Shown: piece after piece, positions 57,239 through 64,000 of the stretch
Layout of the letters: each line of letters starts with the position of its first letter
How positions within the stretch are numbered: the first letter of the stretch is position 1
NCBI RefSeq assembly: GCF_947507565.1
Contig: NC_089194.1
Coordinates: 1,798,001 to 1,862,000, forward strand
DNA length: 64,000 nt
Source: Oscarella lobularis
Lineage: Eukaryota > Porifera > Homoscleromorpha > Homosclerophorida > Oscarellidae
Direction: 5' to 3'
Program-made: the position numbers and the translations under genes
Notes under the pieces: model-generated
What the model saw: the letters and a program-made list of their open reading frames with translations, nothing else
Databases searched by the model: none
Told to the model about the DNA's origin: nothing

Positions 57239-57616
57239 AAATTTATACGTTTTTAAGCTAAGTTAAATTTTATGCACTGCAGTTTTTAGAGGCAAGGTTC
57301 GTTTCTAAGCAACAAAGATAGTAAGAGCGAATACGGGTGTTTATAGTTCCCGTAGAACCGTGCCACGTGTCGACTAAAATCTCCCCTCAAAAGAGTCCTC
57401 CGAGGCCATTCCTGCACTAGCGGACCAATCATAGGTGATTTTTATAGCGTAACACTGCTTCTTGGTCTGCAACAAGCAACGTAACGTCGAGTACGAGCTT
57501 CTAACCCCGTGTTTTTTTACTTCCAAAGTTCAAATGAAGTGCTAAGAGGATCTATGACCTATTTCTAACTCTACGGTAAGCCTGTATAGTACAACGATCC
57601 GGGGAGGGGCCCCCCT
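57239..57616. other. Tail-to-tail intergenic region (RasGRP / PTP-like)
   Basis: This stretch of about 378 nt lies between two convergent stop codons. It is expected to hold both 3' UTRs. No clear AATAAA is seen near the RasGRP stop. Nothing else is recognised. Confidence 0.35.
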
Positions 57617-59310
57617 CTAATACAATCCGTCGTCCAACATAACGTTCCTTTTCGGCTTTTCTTTTTCCACCGAAACTTCCTTTTTTGACGTCGTAGTCGA
57701 CGTTTTTCGTCCAAAAAGCGAAAATTTTTTCTTTTTATCTGACGCCCCGCCTCCAAACCAAGACCTCCGCCTACTTTTCTTTTTCTCGCCACTGCCACTC
57801 TCCTTCTCTTGAATTTCAACCGGTGCTGCTTCCGGGAATAAAATTGCGTGAAGCACGCGATGAATAAAGTCGAATTGACTGCTCGTTTCGACCAAGCAAG
57901 GCCGTTGATTTCTCATCAAAGTCAGAAGAGAATCCACAAAAAATTCCTCTCCATTTTTGACGTCATCATGATCGTCATTTTCTAATAATTCCAAAGCTCC
58001 AAGAATACAGCAAAACGATCCACATCGACCCGTTCCCAAAAATCCGTGCACCAAAACCGGCTAAAAAATCGAATTTCCAAAAGTTAATTTAGTTGATATT
58101 AATTCTCACCTGATCCTTGCTAACTTTCTTGTAATTATTTCGAATGAGCGTTGCGAAATCGGCGACGTTTAAAACCGATTTTGGAACGCCGTGATCCGGC
58201 CATTCTGCGTATTGATACAGTGTGACGGATCGTGATTCGGCGCTTCGCGATTCCTCGAGAACGAAGTCGCGTGCTTTGACTCCCGCAACGATTTCGTTTC
58301 TCAACGGCGAACTGACGACTTTGAGTCCACCCGGGACCCATCGCGCCGGTTTTCCTCTAGAGTATGACTGAGCTGCTAGCCCATACTCATCTCCATCTCC
58401 ACTAGAATCAGGCCAGTATCTAAACGCAGATATATTATTTTTATTTTTCCGAGCTCTTTTCGTCTTACTCTTCGCATTTGATTTCTCCGTTTTCAATCGT
58501 CTTTGTTAGCATTACGATGATTCTGACGTTGTTCTCCCATATCATTCTACAAATACGTCAATTTTAGTTGAAAACGATTTTTTATATACTGTCACCTCCA
58601 AAAGTCTTGATAGGTGTCTTCCAACGGGGACTGAGCGACGATAAACTTCGTTGGACAATTAGGAATTTTCACGTGACTGAAATTATTGATAAATCAATTG
58701 ATTTGGACGGGCTTTTAGTCTACCTTGCGTTGATGTAATCAGATCCCTGAGCACCGTCAATTAGAGTCAGTTTTACTCGGCTGTGCTCCGGAGGCAAGCA
58801 CGTTAGCCCTTCGTGATTTTTAAATTTATTTTCCGGAAGCCTGTAGGAGGAACGACGTCAAGTCCTAAATGATTTTTTTCTTTATTTTCTTACGTCGCTG
58901 TTCTGAAATCGTGAGCGTGGTTTTCGTCTTTGGCAATTATTTGACGAAATTCTTCCTCGAGTGATTCTCCGTTTTTCAGTCTTTCGTATCTTTGTTTGAG
59001 CGTTTCAGTGTGATCCTTTTTGGGCGGTGTTTTCTTTGTGTCCGTCTCATGAACATCATCCTCTGCTTCATTCTCCTCGGGAATTGTGTCCGTACTGCTT
59101 TGAGATACAGAACGACTTCTAAGCGACGGTTTTCGCTTTCTCTTTTGCTTGGGTCTCTCCTTTGTAAGATGAGACAAGCTGGAAGAACTTGATATACTCC
59201 CCTAAGGAGAAAGTCGTCAAAATTTTCCATTTCTACATTTAGCTATATACAGAAATATCATCAAACTCCTTGTATGGAGATGGAGTCTCCTGTATAAACG
59301 AAGTTTCCAT
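57617..59310 (-). CDS. Protein tyrosine phosphatase-fold protein, predicted catalytically dead
   Basis: Start Met 59310 (METSFIQETPSPYKEFDDIS) joins in frame to a Ser- and Lys-rich exon (LTKERPKQKRKRKPS). The PTP fold follows: NKFKNHEGLTCLPPEHSRVK (canonical NRYKN..Y..SRV), GSDYINA, AKFIVAQSPLEDTYQDFWRM, NNVRIIVMLTKTIENGE, the WPD loop (YAEWPDHGVP, about 58190). The active-site loop reads VHGFLGTGRCGSF (about 58035) where the family has VHCSAGxGRTG. Thus the nucleophilic Cys is Gly, and the KNRY Tyr is Phe. A Q-loop-like QRPCLVETSSQFDFIHR remains. The tail is Lys/Ser-rich to TAA/TAG at 57617. No signal peptide or transmembrane helix is seen, so it is cytosolic. It would bind rather than hydrolyse phosphotyrosine, or act as a decoy or scaffold. 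Confidence 0.85.
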
Positions 59311-59331
59311 TTCTAAACGCACGAACCATGT

Positions 59332-61468
59332 CTAATCTTCTGATGACGAACTTTTGAACATACCGTCTTTTTCAAATATTGCCATTTCATCGTCCTGTTG
59401 CGCAAGCAAGCGAAGACCGAGAAACTTATCAGCTGCTTTTCTCACAGCTCGTTTTCTCCTCTCCATCGTATCATCGTCGTCCAGTTTCTTCAATTTTTGC
59501 TGGCCAGCTGCTTGGAAGGCTTCGACAGCAGCCACAGCAGCTTCCCTAACACAACCAAATTAAATTTTTTATTCCTTAGAACGGTGGTTGTGACTTTGTT
59601 TCGGAGGAAGGCAGAGAGTCCATTGCTCTAGCAGACTGACCCCAGCTTGACGTGGGGGAACGAAAAACGGTCTAAAAATAACTGAAAAAAATTTTTAAGT
59701 AGTTGGCTTTGCCATACCGATCCAGCTTTCGTCGGTAGTTCGTCCTCTTGTCGTGCGGTAATAGGCATAATATTGCCTGATTTCGATTTTCTCAGGACGT
59801 CATTGCGATCTGCCTTTGCACGTTTCTTCGTAATTTCTCCCCCAAGACTAGTCAGACCAGTGTCTTGCAAAGAATTAACCAACTGGGAATTAGGAAAGAA
59901 AGAGCTAAGCATGGCTACAAAGGTACTCGTTCGTTAGACCCACTTCCTGCATTCCTTCTTCAGTCATAGCTGAATTGTGGACGTCGAGCTTTCTCAACGT
60001 TGAATTATGCTTGGCTAGAACCTCGACAAATCTCTTTCCGGCTTCGTCAGTGAAGTCATTCTATTTGGCATTGATTTTTCTGCGTACAGTAAGTCGTGCA
60101 CTCAAAACTTACTTCTGCTATGAAAAGACTTCGAAGGGATTGATTTTTCGCGAGAGCTGCAGCTAATTGCGAAGCTCCATCGTTACGAATTTCATTTCCA
60201 GACACAATGAGCTTTTCCAGTGTCTCGCTTTCTAGCAGGGAGCTCGCCAAAATGACGGCTCCTTCGTCTCCAATACGGTTATCAGCCAGACCAAGCGACT
60301 TTAGCGCTAATAAAGAGCTCCGTTATTTCTATATACGCATACTCAAAGCGTCTCTTTATACTCGTATTTTTCCTCAAAGCCTGAGCGATCTTTTTTGCTC
60401 CGACATCGCTTATGGCATTTCCTCCGAGTCCCAACGACTCCAACTTGCAGACTTTAGCTTCTACGTCTTCCTCTGTTTCCGTTTTTCCTTGCAACATCTC
60501 TGCGAGAGAGTTGACGGCTCGATCGGAAATTCCATTTCCTCCCAGAGCCAGCCACCTCAAGTGAGACTCGTCGGCGTTGGAAAGCAAAGCCTCAGCAATA
60601 GCACTTGCTCCAATATCGCCAATATGGTTACACCCAAGCTGAAAGACGTAAATTAGAGATTTCTTATAAAATTCTCCAACTTTACTCCCAGCCACTCGAT
60701 GGTCGAATTTTCTTTGAGCCCTTTTGCTAGCGCTTCAGCTCCTTCAGCGAAAATTCGGTTATGCCACAGAGATAAACCGATAAGAGTAGAATTATTTGAG
60801 AGGCATCTTCCAAGAGATTCAGCTCCCTTATCCGATATGCAGTTCTCTCTTGAAATAATAGGTGAATGTACAGCGAGAGCGCAGTTGGGTTCTCACCCTA
60901 GTTCTAATGTTAGAAGTCTAGTGTTTGCCTGCAAAGCTTCAGCCAAAGCAGTCGCTCCCTCGTCGCTAATTCCGCACTTATTGACGACCAAGTGTTGAAG
61001 CGTGATAGTAGTTTTATTCTTCAAAATCTAAAATCTCCAAAAATAGTATAAAAATTTAAGAAACTCTTCCACCAAACCTGGGCCAGACAAATAGCTCCCG
61101 CATTACCTAGCGGATTTCCCCTTTGATGCGGAACGCTTGCAGTGGACTACAACGTTAGCTCTTGGGCGTGTCAATGCAATGAATGGGGTGTGGTTTCGCC
61201 TTACGAATTCCAATCGTCTCAGTCGACTCTTTTTTAACGGATTGCTTAGCGAATCAACGATAGCTTGAGCACCCACGTGGCTGATATCGCAACCGCCGAG
61301 TTTGAGAATGCGCGCTCTCGTATTCGTTCGCAGCGCCTCGGCGAGGGCCACCGCCCCCCGATCTCCCGCGCTCGAATTTTCGCAGTTCACCTCGACGTAC
61401 GTGCGATCGTTTTCCGCAACGCGTTGCACGTTATCGCGAAGCTTCTTGGACGATTCCGCTGCGCCCAT
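59332..61468 (-). CDS. Ribonuclease-inhibitor/NLR-type LRR protein with N-terminal myristoylation-like motif
   Basis: From Met 61468: MGAAESSKKLRDNVQRVAEN. Gly2 and Ser/Lys at positions 6-9 fit an N-myristoyl site. Tandem RI-type LRRs of about 28 residues follow, one or so per short exon: GDRGAVALAEALRTNTRARI, HVGAQAIVDSL, LGCNHIGDIGASAIAEALLS, LALGGNGISDRAVNSLAEML, LGLGGNAISDVGAKKIAQAL, IVSGNEIRNDGASQLAAALA. The C-terminus is a charged helix (MERRKRAVRKAADKFLG) ending KSSSSED. No NACHT, CARD or Pyrin domain is visible, so it is LRR-only. Its stop is only 21 nt before the PTP-like start codon on the same strand. It may be a membrane-tethered scaffold; the partner is unknown. Confidence 0.85.
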
Positions 61469-61529
61469 GACGATCCTCCGGCACGAAGTTTCCCTCCCCC
61501 GGATTAGTGGGAGACGATCAATAATTGAT

Positions 61530-61727
61530 AAGGCACTTATTGAAATTGACGCCATGACCAATGCGGAAAATTAAAAATAATAATGAATTCAATTTACTGA
61601 TACATTTATTGGAATTGACGTCACGACAGACACGGAAAATTTATATTAATACAATCAATGATCAATAAGGTACTAACACATTTATTAGAAAGGACGTCAC
61701 AACAAACACGGAAAATTAATATTAATA
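61530..61727. repeat. Three imperfect ~70-80-bp repeats downstream of NUSAP
   Basis: Each copy contains TTATT(G/A)(G/A)AA..GACGTCAC(G/A)AC followed by CACGGAAAATT(A/T)ATATTAAT. The copy nearest 61530-61575 is most diverged. The last copy runs up to the NUSAP stop codon. Confidence 0.65.
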
Positions 61728-62581
61728 GGCAAGTTCTCGTCTTCCTTGAATCATCTTTTCTCTTTTCGTTTTCTGATCCATTGCCTTCTGCTTCCGCGTT
61801 TTATTTCTACGAGAATTATTTATTATTAACAAACATTTTTATTTATTTATTTTCCAAGTGTCCTTACTTGATATCAATCTTTCTCTCCTTTGGATCTTCT
61901 CTGACTATTTTTCCTTTGTATGGCTTATAAGACAATGGGCGAGAAAGGCTCGCTTTCAAATCAAAAGCAATTTTAGGCTTTGTTGTAGATCCAAAAGCAA
62001 AGGGAGATTCTAAAAATCAATACATAGATTTTATTCTAATCAAGACGTACGGGAATACTTAGAGGAGTTTTCCAATTAAATTTTGGAGATTTCATTTCAG
62101 CGCTTTTTGGTTTTATTTTTGGAGTGAAATTCATCATTTTTTGACGTCTTTCTTCCTTTCGTTTTGCGTAATCTTCAATGGATTCCATTCGTTGAAAATT
62201 TCGCTCGTGAATGCCAGTAAAGCGAGGAATTTTAGACACTACGAAAGATGTTTACTTAAAATTAGAGAAAATCGATCAATTTGCCTTTTGTTTTGACCAC
62301 TCCACGATCTTTTTTAGGAGAAACGCTGAACGTTTGCCTTCGAGCAGGTAAAACCGATTTTTTCGGCGATTTCGGAGTCGATTTTGGCACTCCATAGTAT
62401 TCGATAAGTTTCTGCTTCATTTCTTCGTTCTAACGACCAAGTTTTGAAACGATAACGGTTCGAAGAAGACGCGTACTTTGCCGTTGGCTTTTATTTTTAG
62501 ACGTTTGCACAGTTTCTGAAGCTGAGGGCGCTTCATCGTAGAAATCGTCGCCGAATCGAATGATTCCGTTGCTTCGCTCAT
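61722..62581 (-). CDS. NUSAP1: NUSAP-like nucleolar and spindle-associated protein
   Basis: A microtubule- and chromatin-binding mitotic protein. The start Met 62581 (MSEATESFDSATISTMK) leads into a SAP-like DNA-binding helix (RPQLQKLCKRLKIKANG), then PKSTPKSPKKSVLPARRQ. A central exon has RFTGIHERNFQRMESIEDYA (human KLHEAHFKEMESIDQYIERK). The hallmark FDLKASLSRPLSYKPYKGKI (human FDLKASLSRPLNYEPHKGKL) is at about 61940. A last exon (KTRKQKAMDQKTKREKMIQG then RRELAY) ends with TAA 61722-61724, resembling the human charged C-terminus. It is shorter than vertebrate NUSAP1 (about 440 residues) because the middle linker is brief. Identity is strong from the ChHD-type FDLKASLSRPL motif. Confidence 0.93.
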
Positions 62582-62670
62582 TGTTTTTCGTTCAAACGTA
62601 TACGGGATCGTCGAGCGCTCGACGATTGGCCAGAATTGGTCAGGGCGTGTTTAGCGCACGCGACCACTCG

Positions 62671-63530
62671 ATGCTTTGTTCTCGTTTTGTCACGAAACGA
62701 ACGTTCTTCCTCAGCTCAGCACTCAGAATGGCAATAAACGTAAACAAGAGCACATTTCCGTAGAGACAGAGTTCAAACTAGGCTCCTAATTCAGATAGGA
62801 GACCGACTTCCTTCAATAAACGTCTTCGAAGACACCCCAGCCACTAAAGTCAACTTAGCCGAATTGTTTTCGGGCAAAAAAGGCATCCTCTTTGCAGTTC
62901 CAGGTGCATTCACACCGGGATGCTCGAAAGTGAGTCGTCGCGAGACTCTAGCCTAAAAATCGTCGAAAAATCTTTTTTTAGACTCACCTACCAGGCTACG
63001 TCCAAGATTTCGATAAAATCAAAGTATCTAGGCAACGTTTATTGATCAATTTGATAAGTTTGGCTGTCTAAGGCAAAGGGCGTTGAAGTGATTGCTTGCA
63101 TTTCCGTCAATGATCCGTTTGTTATGGCAGCTTGGGGCGAAAATCAAAAAGCGGGAGGAAAAGTCTAAAAAATACGAATTTTTTTGACAACCATGTTATT
63201 AATTAAAAATGGGTTTGGGTTTAGGTTCGTATGCTTGCTGACACTACTGGCGAATTTACAAAAGTGAGAATTTTTTGAAAAGTTTTTTCTGGTTTTGATT
63301 CGTTTTGGATTAGAAAATTGGAATGGATCTGGATTTGGCGGCTTTTTTGGGAAACGTGCGTTCAAAACGGTAGAATAGACACATTTTGTTAATAATTAAA
63401 ATTTAATAATTTCGTACTAATCAGCTATTCAATGGTGATTGATGATGGGGTTGTCACAGCCTTGAATGTTGAGCCAGATGGCAAGGGTCTCACGTGCAGT
63501 TTGTCAAACGAAATATTGAGCCAATTGTGA
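62671..63530 (+). CDS. PRDX5: Peroxiredoxin-5
   Basis: A thiol peroxidase that reduces peroxides. The start at 62671 gives a basic, Ser-rich leader MLCSRFVTKRTFFLSSALRM, a plausible mitochondrial presequence; the second Met (MAIN) would give the cytosolic or peroxisomal form. Exons continue IGDRLPSINVFEDTPATKVN, GILFAVPGAFTPGCSK (peroxidatic Cys in TPGC), THLPGYVQDFDKIK, GVEVIACISVNDPFVMAAWG, KVRMLADTTGEFTK, and YSMVIDDGVVTALNVEPDGK then GLTCSLSNEILSQL. The Cys in GLTCSL matches the resolving Cys of PRDX5. The terminal SQL equals the peroxisomal signal of human PRDX5. TGA at 63528-63530. Divergent to NUSAP, with 89 nt between start codons. Confidence 0.96.
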
Positions 63531-63868
63531 GACTTCTAAATCAAGATGGATTCCTCCAAACGCAATTTGAATGTTCGCTTTTTTTGTCAGTCTATAACGC
63601 ACGTTAGGCATGTGATTCGTTTATTTCTTGCAGCATTTCGTCCAGTTCTTGCTTAGATAGAGTTCCATATATGCGTCAATGGACAAGTAAGTGGGGCTAC
63701 ATTGGGCTTTAATTAAACTTGCTTCCTCGTCGTTTTGCACGAATTACGTTTCGCTAATTAGCTAATTGAGGCAACGGCTACGTAGTTGTTCTATTGTCTA
63801 ATGCATTGCATACATAAAGATCCGCGTGATCTCATTTGCAATCACGTGCTGTTCCGGGTGGGGAGAGA
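63531..63868. other. Intergenic region at right side, with one possible orphan exon
   Basis: A segment at about 63634-63687 is bounded by TTTCTTGCAG and a strong GTAAGTGG donor on the plus strand. On the minus strand the same bases read LSKQELDEMLQEINESHA then a stop, which looks EF-hand-like but lacks a nearby acceptor. I assign no gene. Confidence 0.3.
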
Positions 63869-64000
63869 ATGGGCGAGTCCAACTTGAAGCAGTGGACTTT
63901 TCTTCTCGTTAATGGAGTCAGCTTAGTGGCGGGCACAGTAGGACTTGCTCTTCTCCTTCTTATGACGCTAGGAAGTGTATACGAAGGTTGGTCCGTCACG
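63869..64000 (+). CDS. First exon of a possible tetraspanin-like membrane protein (cut by window end)
   Basis: From ATG 63869: MGESNLKQWTFLLVNGVSLV, AGTVGLALLLLMTLGSVYE, then a GT donor (about 63987). The single hydrophobic helix directly after a short basic N-terminus with Gly/Asn inside the helix recalls tetraspanin TM1. Only about 40 residues are visible, so it may equally be another multi-pass protein. Confidence 0.45.
   Translation, partial: MGESNLKQWTFLLVNGVSLVAGTVGLALLLLMTLGSVYEGWSVT

Noticed and set aside
63634..63690. EF-hand protein C-terminus on the minus strand
   Set aside because: The peptide looks EF-hand-like, but no acceptor precedes it, and the same bases have plus-strand splice signals; evidence conflicts.

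Overview
The window is compact nuclear DNA from an animal. Genes are split by many short GT-AG introns, mostly about 45-100 nt, often carrying TTAA-rich microsatellites. The recognisable products include collagen, tetraspanin, an LGR-type receptor, RasGRP, a SIPA1-like RapGAP, extended-synaptotagmin, a TRPC-type channel and NUSAP. A small-genome, early-branching metazoan such as a sponge fits best; the exact taxon is inference. I saw no bacterial operons, rRNA, convincing tRNA or CRISPR.

Region 1-8.9 kb (minus strand): a TRPC-like channel with ankyrin repeats that runs off the left edge, then a large TPR-CHAT protein ending in a FYVE-type zinc finger, then an orphan SH3-like exon pair. At 9.2-10.1 kb lies a GC-rich stretch without a recognisable protein but with transcript-like signals. 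At 10.3-20 kb are an intronless secreted collagen-like protein, a SIPA1L-type RapGAP/PDZ protein, a small single-pass membrane protein (plus strand) and a tetraspanin.

Region 20-34.7 kb (minus strand): SART1, with a 41-bp minisatellite in its only long intron and a 181-bp tandem duplication of its first exon; an SH3 protein; a two-domain (TPC-like) cation channel; and an SMP/C2 extended-synaptotagmin-like protein. At 35.6 kb is a plus-strand Ly6/uPAR-domain protein made of two nearly identical repeats.

Region 36.9-41.7 kb is extremely dense, with strictly alternating strands: PPP1R14 (+), RBM22 (-), eIF3k (+), CSRP LIM protein (-), UXT (+), each separated by about 36-81 nt. Then come two head-to-tail PLEKHG-like RhoGEF genes (minus), the first ending in a predicted membrane hairpin, and TFIIA alpha/beta (plus) with two candidate taspase-1 sites.

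Region 51-64 kb: LGR-type GPCR (-), RasGRP (+), a PTP-family protein lacking the catalytic cysteine (-), an N-myristoylation-type ribonuclease-inhibitor-like LRR protein (-), NUSAP (-), peroxiredoxin-5 (+), and the first exon of a possible tetraspanin-like gene at the right edge.

Several genes concern Ca2+/lipid signalling and small GTPases (TRPC-like and TPC-like channels, E-Syt, RasGRP, RapGAP, two RhoGEFs). I see no evidence that they form one dedicated system. Gene spans are given from start to stop codon; exon joints named in the entries were read by hand from splice sites and reading frame, and the remaining joints are approximate.
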